Source: Leisingera sp. ANG-M1
GTDB lineage: Bacteria; Pseudomonadota; Alphaproteobacteria; Rhodobacterales; Rhodobacteraceae
NCBI RefSeq assembly: GCF_000813745.1
Contig: NZ_JWLC01000013.1
Span: forward strand, 1,498 to 65,497
Reading direction: 5' to 3'
Length of the DNA stretch: 64,000 nucleotides
The position numbers were made by a program, and so were the translations under genes. Of this stretch, positions 16,695-25,170 are shown piece by piece. Below the pieces are notes generated by a model. That model was given only the letters and a program-made list of their open reading frames with translations. It was not told the origin of the DNA and searched no databases. Every line of letters begins with the position of its first letter. Within the stretch, counting starts at the first letter, position 1.

Positions 16695-19600
16695 CCATCC
16701 GCGACGCCGCCTCCGAGGCGCAGTTCCGCGCCGCCCGCCCGGATGCCTCCACCTGGCTGGCGGCAAATGCCGGCTCCGGCAAGACCAAAGTGCTGACCGA
16801 CCGGGTTGCGCGGCTGTTGCTGAAGGGCGTGCAACCGCAGCATATCCTCTGCCTCACCTATACCAAGGCCGCCGCCAGCGAGATGCAGAACCGGCTGTTC
16901 AAGCGGTTGGGCGAATGGGCGATGCTGGGTGATCCGGCGCTGATTGGTGCCCTGACAGAGCTGGGCGAGGTCAACACCGCCGCCGAGGATCTCGCCAAAG
17001 CGCGCACGCTCTTTGCGCGCGCCATCGAGACGCCGGGCGGGCTGAAGATCCAGACCATCCACTCCTTTTGTTCGTCGCTCCTGCGCCGCTTTCCGCTGGA
17101 GGCTGGCGTCAGCCCGCAGTTCTCGGAAATGGACGACCGCGCGGGCCAGTTGCTGCGGGCGGAAATCATGGAGGATTTTGCCCAAGGCGACGAGGCCCCG
17201 CTGGTCGATGCGCTGGCGCGGCATGTCAGCGACAGCGATTTTGAGACCCTGACCGCCGCCATTTGCCAGCGCCGCGCCGATTTTGGCCAGCCGCTGGACC
17301 GGGGCGGCCTGTTGGAGCTGTTCGAACTGCCCGAAGGTTTTGACGAGGCTGCACTGGAGGAACTGGTGTTCCTTGGCGGTGAAGAGGAACTGCTGCAGCG
17401 CACCCGCGAGATGCTGGGGCAGGGCGGTGCGACCGATCAAAAGGCCGCTGCCAAGCTGGCGGGTATCACCGAACCCACACTTGGTGATCTCGGCACGCTG
17501 GAAAGCATCTTCCTGACCGGCGCCAGTACAAAGGAACCGTTCACCGCCAAGGTTGGCAAGTTCCCGACCAAGAAACTGCGTGAGTCCCACCTCTCGCTGA
17601 TGGACCGGTTAGAGCCGCTGATGTTGCGGGTGGAGGATGCCCGTGCCAAGCGGCTCGGCCTCACCGCCGCCCGCAAGAGCCACCATCTGCACCGTTTCGC
17701 CGCCGCCTTTCTGCCGGAGTACGAGCGCCGCAAGCAGTTGCGCGGCTGGCTCGACTTTGATGATCTGATCCTGAAGGCCCGGCAGTTGCTGAACGATCCG
17801 GGCGTGGCGGCCTGGGTTCTGTATCGGCTGGATGGCGGCATCGGCCATATTTTGGTGGACGAGGCGCAGGATACCAGCCCGGTGCAATGGGACGTGATCG
17901 AGAAGCTGGCGCAGGAATTCACTGCCGGCGAGGGCGCGCGGTCGGATGTGGAGCGCACGATCTTTGTGGTCGGCGACAAGAAGCAGTCGATTTATTCCTT
18001 CCAGGGCGCTGACCCGGATGCGTTTGACCGGATGCAACAGGAATTTGGCAAGCGGCTGGCGGAAACCGGGGCAGGGCTGCAGGATGCCTCGCTTGATTTC
18101 TCCTTCCGCTCCTCCGCCGCGATCCTGAAACTGGTTGATTTGGTGTTCAAGGATAGCCCCCGGGCTGGCTTCCGCAAGGAAGCGCTGCACCGAGCCTTCA
18201 AATCCGATCTGCCGGGCCGGGTGGACCTGTGGCCGGTGGTCGAAAAGGTCGAGGATGACGAGGATCCCGACTGGACCAGCCCCGTCGACCGCCCCAGCAG
18301 CCGCCATCACACGGTGATCCTGGCCGAACGGATCGCGCGTTCGATCAAACAGATGATCGAAACCGGTGTGACCATCCCCGAGGACGGTGCGGAGCGCGGC
18401 ACCTTCCGGCGCCGGCCGGTGACAGCCGGCGATTTCCTGATCCTGGTACAGCGGCGCTCGGACTTGTTCTCGGAAATCATCCGCGCCTGCAAAAAGGCTG
18501 AGCTGCCCATCGCCGGTGCTGACCGGTTGAAGGTGGGGGCGGAACTGGCGGTGAAGGACATCGCCGCACTGCTGCGGTTCCTGGCGCTGCCCGAAGACTC
18601 TTTGTCGCTGGCAGAGGCTCTGAAATCGCCGCTGTTCGGCTGGGGGGAACAGGCGCTGTTCGACCTCGCGCACCGGCGGGAGGCGATGTACCTGTGGCCG
18701 GCGCTGCGCGAACGGGCAGGGGAGTTCCCGGAAACCATGGCGGTGCTGAACGACCTGCGCGCCAATGCCGATTTCCTGCGCCCCTTCGACCTGATCGAAC
18801 GCATTCTGACCCGCCACGGCGGCCGCCAGAAACTGCTGGGCCGGCTGGGTCCGGAGGCCGAGGACGGCATCAATGCGCTGCTGTCGCAGGCTCTCGCCTA
18901 TGAGCGGACGGATGTGCCGAGCCTGACCGGGTTTCTGGTCTGGATGCAAACCGATGATCTGGAAATCAAACGCCAGATGAGCGCCGCCGGCGACATGATC
19001 CGGGTGATGTCGGTGCATGGCTCCAAGGGTCTGGAAGCGCCGATCGTGATCCTGCCGGACACCGCGAAACGGCGGCCGCCGACGGATGCAGAGATTATGC
19101 TGGCCGATGGCACACCGGTCTGGAAGGTGCCGAAGGAGCAGATGCCCGCCGCCATGCTGGCGGCCCGCGAAGCAGCGCAGGAGAAGCTGCAAAACGAGCG
19201 GCTGCGACTCTTGTATGTGGCTCTAACCCGGGCGGAGAAGTGGCTGATTGTCGCCGCCGCCGGCGACGCAGGTGAAGCCGGCGACAGCTGGTACCGCATG
19301 GTCGAAGGTGCCATGCGGGAAGGCGGCGCCATGGAGTGCGAGACTGGTGGCGGCACAGGCCTGCGCATGCAGCATGGTGATTGGGACGGTCTGCCGCTGG
19401 AAGTGCCGCCAGTCCTCGAAACTGCTAAGTATTCCCTGCCGGAGGTCTTCACCCGGCCCGCCCGTTCCTATGAAGCACCGACGTCGGCGCTCAGCCCCTC
19501 GGACCTGGGCGGAGCAAAGGCTCTGCCCGGTGATCAGGGCCTGGACGAAGAGGCTGCCAAAGCCCGCGGAAGCCGGCTGCACCTGCTGCTGGAGCATCTG

Positions 19601-20044
19601 CCGGGCCGGCCCGAGGCAGACTGGCCGCTACTGGCGCAGAACCTGCTTCAGGGCAGTGAAGACACTGCAGAACTTCTGGGCGAAGCCTCGGCAGTGCTGA
19701 AAAATCCGGCCCTTTTGCACATCTTCCAGCCGGATGCGCTGGCTGAAGTGCCGGTCACGGCGGAACTGCAGGGCAACCGCCTGCACGGCATCATCGACCG
19801 GCTGATTGTCACACCGGAAAAAGTCCTGGCTGTGGATTTCAAATCCAACGCCACATTGCCTGAAACGCCTGAGCAATGCCCCGAAGGCCTGCTCCGTCAG
19901 ATGGGCGCCTATGCCTATGCGCTGGCACAGATTTACCCGGACCGGATCATTGAGACCGCGCTTCTGTGGACCAGCACAGCAACCCTGATGCCGCTTCCGC
20001 ACGAGCGCATGACAGAGGCGCTGCTGCGGCGGATGGAACCTTGA
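16691..20044 (+). CDS. addA: Double-strand break repair helicase-nuclease AddA
   Basis: UvrD-like helicase with a fused nuclease; works with AddB in recombinational repair. In 1117 residues the superfamily 1 helicase motifs appear in order: Walker A ANAGSGKTKVLTDRV (25-39), LTYTKAAASEMQNR, the Walker B HILVDEAQDTSPVQWD around 390, VVGDKKQSIYSFQGADPD around 425, VMSVHGSKGLEAPIV around 775 and LLYVALTRAEKWL around 845. A C-terminal nuclease domain with GIIDRLIVTPEKVLAVDFKSN is present. The start ATG 16691 overlaps the addB stop (ATGA). Motifs are intact, so the enzyme should be active. Confidence 0.96.
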   Translation: MTIRDAASEAQFRAARPDASTWLAANAGSGKTKVLTDRVARLLLKGVQPQHILCLTYTKAAASEMQNRLFKRLGEWAMLGDPALIGALTELGEVNTAAEDLAKARTLFARAIETPGGLKIQTIHSFCSSLLRRFPLEAGVSPQFSEMDDRAGQLLRAEIMEDFAQGDEAPLVDALARHVSDSDFETLTAAICQRRADFGQPLDRGGLLELFELPEGFDEAALEELVFLGGEEELLQRTREMLGQGGATDQKAAAKLAGITEPTLGDLGTLESIFLTGASTKEPFTAKVGKFPTKKLRESHLSLMDRLEPLMLRVEDARAKRLGLTAARKSHHLHRFAAAFLPEYERRKQLRGWLDFDDLILKARQLLNDPGVAAWVLYRLDGGIGHILVDEAQDTSPVQWDVIEKLAQEFTAGEGARSDVERTIFVVGDKKQSIYSFQGADPDAFDRMQQEFGKRLAETGAGLQDASLDFSFRSSAAILKLVDLVFKDSPRAGFRKEALHRAFKSDLPGRVDLWPVVEKVEDDEDPDWTSPVDRPSSRHHTVILAERIARSIKQMIETGVTIPEDGAERGTFRRRPVTAGDFLILVQRRSDLFSEIIRACKKAELPIAGADRLKVGAELAVKDIAALLRFLALPEDSLSLAEALKSPLFGWGEQALFDLAHRREAMYLWPALRERAGEFPETMAVLNDLRANADFLRPFDLIERILTRHGGRQKLLGRLGPEAEDGINALLSQALAYERTDVPSLTGFLVWMQTDDLEIKRQMSAAGDMIRVMSVHGSKGLEAPIVILPDTAKRRPPTDAEIMLADGTPVWKVPKEQMPAAMLAAREAAQEKLQNERLRLLYVALTRAEKWLIVAAAGDAGEAGDSWYRMVEGAMREGGAMECETGGGTGLRMQHGDWDGLPLEVPPVLETAKYSLPEVFTRPARSYEAPTSALSPSDLGGAKALPGDQGLDEEAAKARGSRLHLLLEHLPGRPEADWPLLAQNLLQGSEDTAELLGEASAVLKNPALLHIFQPDALAEVPVTAELQGNRLHGIIDRLIVTPEKVLAVDFKSNATLPETPEQCPEGLLRQMGAYAYALAQIYPDRIIETALLWTSTATLMPLPHERMTEALLRRMEP

Positions 20045-20069
20045 CGATCTGTTAAGCCGTACATAGGTT
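20041..20069 (+). promoter_or_regulatory. Putative trxA promoter
   Basis: TTGACG at 20041-20046 overlaps the addA stop codon; a 17-base spacer leads to TAGGTT at 20064-20069, 40 bases before the trxA ATG. It suggests that trxA has its own transcription start in addition to read-through from addBA. Confidence 0.45.
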
Positions 20070-20108
20070 CCAACTCCAGTTGCCACATAACTCCATGGAG
20101 ACATGCAT

Positions 20109-20429
20109 ATGTCCACCGTAGCCGTCACCGACGCCACCTTTGACGCCGAAGTCAAGAACTCCGATATCCCCGTTGTGGTGGATTTCTGGGCTGAGTGGTG
20201 CGGTCCCTGCAAGCAGATTGGCCCGGCTCTGGAAGAGCTGGCCGCGGAATTCGACGGCAAGGTGAAAATTGCCAAGGTCGACGTTGACAGCAACCCGAAC
20301 TCCGCCGCCGCAATGGGCGTGCGCGGCATCCCGGCGCTGTTCATCTTCAAGGACGGCCAGGTGATCTCGAACCGGGCCGGCGCCGCCCCCAAGGCTGCGC
20401 TGCAGAGCTGGATCGAAGACGCGATCTAA
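20109..20429 (+). CDS. trxA: Thioredoxin
   Basis: Small cytosolic dithiol reductase that reduces protein disulfides and supplies electrons to enzymes such as ribonucleotide reductase and MsrA. The 106-residue product has the WCGPC active site (Cys31 and Cys34), preceded by VVVDFWAE and followed by the cis-proline loop [14 protein letters not shown] 20109 is chosen because GGAG at 20097-20100 is eight bases away; the upstream ATG 20103 would leave only two. It follows addA by 64 bases and ends before a strong terminator. addAB next to trxA is typical of Rhodobacterales. Confidence 0.96.
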   Translation: MSTVAVTDATFDAEVKNSDIPVVVDFWAEWCGPCKQIGPALEELAAEFDGKVKIAKVDVDSNPNSAAAMGVRGIPALFIFKDGQVISNRAGAAPKAALQSWIEDAI

Positions 20430-20456
20430 GCCGGATCCCTATTAAAGGGTTTCAGA

Positions 20457-20486
20457 GGGCTGTCCCCGCGGGGACGGCCCTTTTTT
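20457..20486 (+). terminator. Rho-independent terminator of trxA
   Basis: GGGC-t-GTCCCC pairs with GGGGAC-g-GCCC (20457-20480), followed at once by six T residues (20481-20486). It lies 27 bases after the trxA stop and should end the tsaE-to-trxA transcription unit. Confidence 0.9.
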
Positions 20487-20586
20487 CATGCCCTGCGCTC
20501 TGGTGCAGTAGCCGGCGGCAAACTGGCTCTTTCCTTTGCGCCGCCACCCTGCGACGGTCCGCGCCGAGACAGGTACAGGAGGCACT

Positions 20587-20934
20587 ATGGCCAAGACACG
20601 GGTACTGGTGGAATTCGGCATGGGCACGTCGCTGCGGCGCGAGGACTATACCGAGGCCGCCCGCCGCGCGATCAAGGATGCGCTGTGGCACAACTCCGTC
20701 AGCATGGCGGAGCTGTTTGATTTCCAGAAGGAAGACATGATCATCGACGCCGAGATCGGTGTGCAGAAGCCAGAGGCCGTCGACACAGACGCGCTGAAGG
20801 AGATCTTCCCCTACGGCCGGCCCAGCATCCGGGTAGTGGAAGGCGGTTTGAACATCGAGAAACCCCACGGCGGGCGCACGGTGATCGCCAATGCCGCCGT
20901 TGTGGTGTCCTTTGATATGGAGGCCGCGCAATGA
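20587..20934 (+). CDS. Lin0512 family protein, first of a tandem pair
   Basis: 115 residues of the Lin0512 family (TIGR02058-type conserved hypothetical). Family hallmarks are VLVEFGMGTSLRREDYTEAA near the N-terminus, RAIKDALWHNSVSM, DAEIGVQKPEAVD in the middle and IRVVEGGLNIEKPHGG later. The AGGAGG ribosome-binding site six bases before ATG 20587 decides the start. The next gene is a paralogue with the same motif order and overlaps by four bases, so the two are co-translated and may form a hetero-oligomer. No enzymatic function is established for the family. Confidence 0.85.
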   Translation: MAKTRVLVEFGMGTSLRREDYTEAARRAIKDALWHNSVSMAELFDFQKEDMIIDAEIGVQKPEAVDTDALKEIFPYGRPSIRVVEGGLNIEKPHGGRTVIANAAVVVSFDMEAAQ

Positions 20935-21296
20935 GCGAGAAACGCATCATCCTGGAAATGGGTATGGGCAATGACCTTTACGGCCAGGACTATACCAAGG
21001 CGGCGCGGCGCGCGGTGCAGGACGCGCTGCATCACTCCTCGATCACGCTGTTTTCCAAGCTGGGGATCGATCACAGCGAAATGCGCGTCGAGGTGACCAT
21101 CGGCGTGCAGCAGCCGGAGGCAGTGGATTGCGGTCTGGTGGCTGAAGACCTGCCGCGGGGCCGGGCCAATGTGAGGGCGGTCAAGGGCGGCCTGGATGTG
21201 GAGGATGCCGAGGCCGGCACCCGGCATGTGGTTGCCACGGCTGCGATTGAGGCCTGGGTTCCGGACCAGGCCGGAAAGTACAAGATCAGCGGCTGA
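20931..21296 (+). CDS. Lin0512 family protein, second of a tandem pair
   Basis: 121 residues, paralogue of the upstream gene: ILEMGMGNDLYGQDYTKAA, RAVQDALHHSSITLFSK, VEVTIGVQQPEAVDCG and VRAVKGGLDVEDAEAG align in order with its neighbour. It matches the Lin0512 consensus better than the first copy (GQDYTKAARRAV), so the first may be the specialised partner. Start overlaps the upstream stop (ATGA). A bidirectional terminator follows. Function unknown. Confidence 0.87.
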   Translation: MSEKRIILEMGMGNDLYGQDYTKAARRAVQDALHHSSITLFSKLGIDHSEMRVEVTIGVQQPEAVDCGLVAEDLPRGRANVRAVKGGLDVEDAEAGTRHVVATAAIEAWVPDQAGKYKISG

Positions 21297-21316
21297 AAGC
21301 AGTCTCTAACATAGAA

Positions 21317-21340
21317 AAAGCCGCCCAACCGGGCGGCTTT
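21317..21340. terminator. Bidirectional terminator between the Lin0512 pair and DUF1127
   Basis: AAAGCCGCCC (21317-21326) pairs perfectly with GGGCGGCTTT (21331-21340) over a four-base loop; A-rich on the left and T-rich on the right, so it can serve the Lin0512 operon and the convergent DUF1127 gene. Confidence 0.85.
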
Positions 21341-21365
21341 AGAAAACTCAGTTCTGGCCGGCGGA

Positions 21366-21557
21366 TTACAGCGACGCGATGTCGCCGCGGACCAGGCCGA
21401 TATCTGCCAGCTGGGCGTCCGACAGCTTGTCCAGAGCGTTACGCGTCTGGCGGGTCTCGTTCCATTCCACGAGAGCAGTTTTCACGTTGATCAGTGTGTC
21501 GACCACGCGGAGAACGGTGACTGCTCCGAGCGGCGCGTAGATGTTTGCGGTAGTCAT
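21366..21557 (-). CDS. DUF1127 family small protein
   Basis: 63 residues with the DUF1127 C-terminal signature ETRQTRNALDKLSDAQLADI followed by GLVRGDIASL. DUF1127 proteins of alphaproteobacteria are small arginine-rich proteins linked in some species to small-RNA turnover, phosphate or carbon metabolism and motility. The start ATG 21557 follows AAGGA at good distance; the longer upstream frame is unlikely to be translated. Convergent with the Lin0512 operon across a shared terminator. Exact role here is unknown. Confidence 0.88.
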   Translation of the reverse strand: MTTANIYAPLGAVTVLRVVDTLINVKTALVEWNETRQTRNALDKLSDAQLADIGLVRGDIASL

Positions 21558-21698
21558 TGCGCTAGTCCTTCTGAGAAACAGCCGACCCTGTGCCGGTTGT
21601 GAGCCCCATGTAGGATGTGCTGCTGAGTCCCACAATTGCTGGAATCTCAGCCCCGCTCTGCACTGGCTGCATGGCGGGTTGCTTAGGTTTTAACGCGG

Positions 21699-22616
21699 TC
21701 AGACCGGCCATCCGGCCGCCTTCAGGCGGCACCGTATCTTCTCCTCCGCAGTATCCAGCCCGCCGTTGATCGACATCTGCTGCCAGAACCAATGCACATA
21801 GCCTGCATAGTCCGGCTGCAGATGCGGGCCCATCTCCAACGCCGCTGCCGCGCCGTCCTGGATGACATTTGCGGCGATGTGGTGAAAGTCGATCTGCCCG
21901 AACAGAACCGCCGGTTTGGCAAAGAAGTACCCGAAGAAGGCAGCAGAGGAGTTCTGCGTCACCACGTAATCGCAGCCGGCCAGCAATCCGGCCATGCCGC
22001 CGGTGCGCACTGTCAGACGGGGAAAACGCTTTTCCAGCTGTTCAAGCGCCGCCAGTTCCTCGGCGGAATAGGTCTCTTTCGGATGCAGGGTCGCCACCAC
22101 AGGGCGGGTCCGGTCGTGCTCCAGCACCTGTTCCACCATGCGAAGCGGCGAACAGCATTGGAACGACCGGTGCTGAAGCAGGCGGCCTTGCAGCGGAATA
22201 TAGACAAAGCCCTGTTTGTCCGCCTGTGCCGCGGCGGGGCCGAACTGCCGGTTTTGCCAGAACTTGTAAAAGCGCTGCGCTTCTTTGCGATCCGCCTTTT
22301 CCGCCGGGAAGCTGCTGCGGGCAACCTGCCAGTCCCAGCGCTTGGCCGTGGTTTCGATGGCCCAGAACGGGTACTCATACACTTTGCGCATGGTCAGCGC
22401 CCGGTCGTGGAACGGATCCGCCATGTGGAACATGGCATACCCCGGGCGGGAAACCGACAAGGTGAGCTGCTCTTGTTTCGGGCCGGTGAAGGCGACGGAG
22501 AACCCGGCTTCCCGCACGACATTGCACAGCTTGTTGATGAAATTGTGCCGCCCCGCCTCTGCGCGCCGGCGCAGGCTGTCGTGCAGATAGAAGGTAAGAA
22601 TACGTGCCTCGCTCAT
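21699..22616 (-). CDS. Unknown protein, possibly capsule/surface-glycan related
   Basis: 305 residues, no signal peptide or membrane segment. The C-terminal half reads like a GT-B-type fold: VVATLHPKETYSAEELAALE, then GCDYVVTQNSSAAFFGYFFAKPAVLFGQIDFHH, which recalls the C-terminal domain of capsule polysaccharide synthesis (KpsS-like) and related glycosyltransferases where an Asn-Ser-Ser/Thr loop precedes a helix and a short conserved hydrophobic strand. The N-terminal half starts ILTFYLHDSLRRRAEAG and is not recognised. It is a single gene, divergent from hslV across about 100 bases. A surface-glycan role is a guess from local resemblance. Confidence 0.55.
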   Translation of the reverse strand: MSEARILTFYLHDSLRRRAEAGRHNFINKLCNVVREAGFSVAFTGPKQEQLTLSVSRPGYAMFHMADPFHDRALTMRKVYEYPFWAIETTAKRWDWQVARSSFPAEKADRKEAQRFYKFWQNRQFGPAAAQADKQGFVYIPLQGRLLQHRSFQCCSPLRMVEQVLEHDRTRPVVATLHPKETYSAEELAALEQLEKRFPRLTVRTGGMAGLLAGCDYVVTQNSSAAFFGYFFAKPAVLFGQIDFHHIAANVIQDGAAAALEMGPHLQPDYAGYVHWFWQQMSINGGLDTAEEKIRCRLKAAGWPV

Positions 22617-22662
22617 TCCCAGATTGATAAGGCTGCTGTGCCTGCGGGGGCAAGACCGCTTT

Positions 22663-22695
22663 CCCTTGTGCCGGATAGGGGATGGTTCCATATAA
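22663..22695 (+). promoter_or_regulatory. Possible heat-shock (RpoH-type) promoter of hslV
   Basis: CCCTTG at 22663-22668 and CCATATAA at 22688-22695, about 25 bases before the hslV ATG. The -10 half resembles the RpoH CCATAT element; the -35 half lacks the usual GAAA and the spacing is long, so confidence is low. HslVU is a heat-shock protease in well-studied bacteria. Confidence 0.3.
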
Positions 22696-22719
22696 AGGGC
22701 AACTCAATTGGAGGCATGA

Positions 22720-23283
22720 ATGGCAGACGATCAATTCCCCGGCTGGCACGGCACAACCATTATCGGCGTAAAGAAGGGCGGCGAGGTGGTTATCGCCGGC
22801 GACGGCCAGGTGTCGCTGGGCCAAACCGTGATCAAGGGCACCGCCCGCAAGGTGCGCCGCCTGTCGCCCGGCGGCTTTGACGTGGTTGCCGGTTTTGCCG
22901 GCTCGACCGCGGATGCCTTCACCCTGCTGGAGCGGCTGGAAGCCAAGCTTGAGGCGACACCGGGCCAGCTGGCCCGCGCCAGCGTGGAGCTCGCCAAGGA
23001 CTGGCGCACCGACAAATACCTGCAGAAGCTGGAGGCGATGCTGATCGTCACCGATGGCAAGGACATGTTTGTGATCACCGGCGCCGGCGACGTTCTGGAG
23101 CCAGAGCATGATGTGGCGGCCATCGGTTCGGGCGGCAATTTCGCCCTGGCTGCGGCGCGCGGCATGATGGACAGCGAAAAATCCGCCGAAGGAGTGGCCC
23201 GCGATGCGATGGCCATCGCTGCCGACATCTGCGTCTACACCAATGGCAACCTGACCGTCGAAACCATCGGCCAGGACAGCTGA
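22720..23283 (+). CDS. hslV: ATP-dependent protease peptidase subunit HslV (ClpQ)
   Basis: Proteolytic core of the HslUV (ClpYQ) two-component protease that degrades misfolded and regulatory proteins. The 187-residue product has a short pro-segment ending HG and then the catalytic N-terminal threonine motif TTIIGV (Thr12), [30 protein letters not shown], and [17 protein letters not shown], all diagnostic. The GGAGG-type ribosome-binding site lies before ATG 22720. The partner hslU is 1.9 kb downstream and not adjacent: a DUF2157 gene and an inverted DM13 gene lie between. Confidence 0.97.
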   Translation: MADDQFPGWHGTTIIGVKKGGEVVIAGDGQVSLGQTVIKGTARKVRRLSPGGFDVVAGFAGSTADAFTLLERLEAKLEATPGQLARASVELAKDWRTDKYLQKLEAMLIVTDGKDMFVITGAGDVLEPEHDVAAIGSGGNFALAAARGMMDSEKSAEGVARDAMAIAADICVYTNGNLTVETIGQDS

Positions 23284-23284
23284 G

Positions 23285-24355
23285 ATGAGCCGCATCAGCC
23301 AGGATGATTTGCGGGCTGCGGTTGGCTCCGGTCTGCTGAGCGAGGCGCAGGCAGCCTCGCTGCTGGCGCTGGCCGACAGTCGGCGGGGTGCGCGGGAGAA
23401 CCTGGCACCGGGAGATGAACCGTTTGAGCTGTTCAAAGGGTTCAACGAGATCTTTATTGTCATTGGCCTTTTGATCCTGGCTTCCGGCTGGATGGCCTTC
23501 ACCGCGGTGGATCTGGCCGGCTCGCTGGGCGGCTATCAGCAAAAAGCAGTCTATTCCGCTGCCGCCGGCGCCGTGGTCCTGTGGATCTTGTCCGAGTATT
23601 TCATTCGCCGCCGCCGTATGGTGGCGCCGGCGATTGCGCTGTCGCTGCTGTGGGCCGGGAATGCGGGCACCGGTTTTGCGGCGCATTTCTCGCAACCGTT
23701 CATGATCGCGCAGAACGATTATTCCAGCCTGCCGTTGCCTTTTGCGCTGGCAACACTGGCCATTGCCGTGTTCTGGCTGCGCTTCCGGGTGCCCTTTGCA
23801 ATGGCGCTGATCGCCTTGGGGGTCTTTGTCTTTGCCTTGCTGACTGGCGCTATCCAGGCCGGCACCCCGGCAGGGGTGAGCGACCTGTTCCTGCTGTCGG
23901 CCAGCGGACCCTTTGCCTGGATCACCCTGGCCGTCGGCTTTGCCGTCTTTGCCGTGGCGATGGCTTTTGACCTCAGCGACCCGCACCGGGTGACGCGGCG
24001 GTCGGCGCAGGGGTTCTGGCTGCACGTTGTTGCCGCGCCGGCCCTGGTCAACACCATCGCGCTGAGCCTGCTGGACGCGGGTACCTCAGGCTCCAACATG
24101 CTGCTGTTTGGTGTTCTGCTGCTGTTTGCCCTGATTGCGATCATCATCGACCGCCGGTCGTTCCTAATTGCCGCCATCGGCTACAGCGTCACGCTGGCCG
24201 GCACGGTGTTCAACGGCGAGGGCACCGCGATCACAATCCTGGCGCTTGGCGTGTTCCTGGTGGCCCTGGGTGCGTTTTGGAGCCGGATCCGGGCTGCGCT
24301 GCTGGCGCCGCTTAGCGGGGTACTGCCCTTGCATCGGCTGCCGCCGTCTCACTAA
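23285..24355 (+). CDS. DUF2157 domain integral membrane protein
   Basis: 356 residues. The N-terminal 45 residues are soluble (DLRAAVGSGLLSEAQAASLL), which matches the DUF2157 cytoplasmic start, followed by about ten hydrophobic segments to the C-terminus, including FIVIGLLILASGWMAF, AAAGAVVLWILSEYF and MLLFGVLLLFALIAIIID. It starts one base after hslV ends and is probably co-transcribed with it. Transport or sensing has been suggested for relatives without proof. No other domain is visible. Confidence 0.8.
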   Translation: MSRISQDDLRAAVGSGLLSEAQAASLLALADSRRGARENLAPGDEPFELFKGFNEIFIVIGLLILASGWMAFTAVDLAGSLGGYQQKAVYSAAAGAVVLWILSEYFIRRRRMVAPAIALSLLWAGNAGTGFAAHFSQPFMIAQNDYSSLPLPFALATLAIAVFWLRFRVPFAMALIALGVFVFALLTGAIQAGTPAGVSDLFLLSASGPFAWITLAVGFAVFAVAMAFDLSDPHRVTRRSAQGFWLHVVAAPALVNTIALSLLDAGTSGSNMLLFGVLLLFALIAIIIDRRSFLIAAIGYSVTLAGTVFNGEGTAITILALGVFLVALGAFWSRIRAALLAPLSGVLPLHRLPPSH

Positions 24356-24425
24356 TTCAATCGAACTCATCGGCTGTCGCGCTAGCGGCAGCCACGCGCC
24401 TGCCCGCCCCATGGCGGGCGCGTAC

Positions 24426-24453
24426 CGCGCCCACCAGGGCAGACGCTCACCGC
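24426..24453 (+). repeat. Intergenic repeat, family 2, copy 2
   Basis: Second copy of the 28-base element at 3928-3955 (27 of 28 identical). Directly upstream, GCCCGCC/GGCGGGC forms a strong hairpin with a CCAT loop (about 24401-24418), extended by ACGC/GCGT. It lies between the convergent DUF2157 and DM13 genes. Confidence 0.7.
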
Positions 24454-24514
24454 CCAGCAGGACCGAGCTGACCAAAGGCAGCAAGCACTAGCGCTTTGCT
24501 CCCTTAACAGAAAA

Positions 24515-24538
24515 AGGGCTGAGCAAATGCCCAGCCCT
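24515..24538 (-). terminator. Terminator of the DM13 gene
   Basis: AGGGCTG (24515-24521) and CAGCCCT (24532-24538) form the outer stem, with AGCA/TGC inside. On the minus strand it is followed by TTTTT, 34 bases after the DM13 stop. Confidence 0.75.
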
Positions 24539-24572
24539 CCCTTTGGCTTCGCTAGGTGAGTGGCGGCGCCGG

Positions 24573-24968
24573 TTACTTGATCTTGGCAACGCCCAGCGGC
24601 ACGCCGGCGACTTCGCACCAGATGTAGACTTCGTTGTGCTTGGAAATGTCCCAGGTGGCGGGCACCGCGTAACGCTGTTTGCCGGTCAGGCTGAGCAGCG
24701 CGCCCAGCTTGGTGTCGGGGTCGTATTTGCCGTCCTTGCCCAGGGCGACGCGCGGATCCGGGCCGCCGTCCAGCGAGAAATCATCGCCCAGTTCGACGAT
24801 GTAGCGGCCGCCTTCCTCAACGATTTTGACAGCCCCGGAAGTCACGTGGTTGGAGCGGCCCTCGAAATGGCCTTTGACGCCGCCGGCAACGGCTGCGGTT
24901 GCGCCGGTGAGGGTCACGGCGGCGGTGGTTGCAGCGGCGGCTGCGAAGAAGGAACGGCGATTCAGCAT
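24573..24968 (-). CDS. DM13 domain-containing protein with twin-arginine signal
   Basis: 131 residues. The N-terminus NRRSFFAAAAATTAAVTLTG is a twin-arginine (Tat) signal, so the protein is probably exported folded to the periplasm. The remainder is one DM13 domain: GHFEGRSNHVTSGAVKIVE, YIVELGDDFSLDGGPDPRV, and the conserved cysteine strand VYIWCEVAGVPLGVAKI at the end. DM13 has been proposed to act in redox or electron transfer chemistry through this cysteine; Tat export would fit a cofactor-bearing protein. The AGGGAG site before ATG 24968 sets the start. It sits inverted between hslV-DUF2157 and hslU. Confidence 0.85.
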   Translation of the reverse strand: MLNRRSFFAAAAATTAAVTLTGATAAVAGGVKGHFEGRSNHVTSGAVKIVEEGGRYIVELGDDFSLDGGPDPRVALGKDGKYDPDTKLGALLSLTGKQRYAVPATWDISKHNEVYIWCEVAGVPLGVAKIK

Positions 24969-25170
24969 TGTTGTCTCCCTTTGGCTCCTGAACAAAACGC
25001 TGGCTGCATCTGGGCAGGTTCGCGTTCAAAAAGAAACCGGGGCTCACCGGCCTATTATCTGGCGTGTTTGGTGCGTGTTCCGGCGTGAGGTATCCGTGAT
25101 CAAGGCGTGATCGGCTTGTGTTTTTCGCGCCCATGATTAGGTTCCCGGTGAAACAAGAAAGCTGAGAGAC

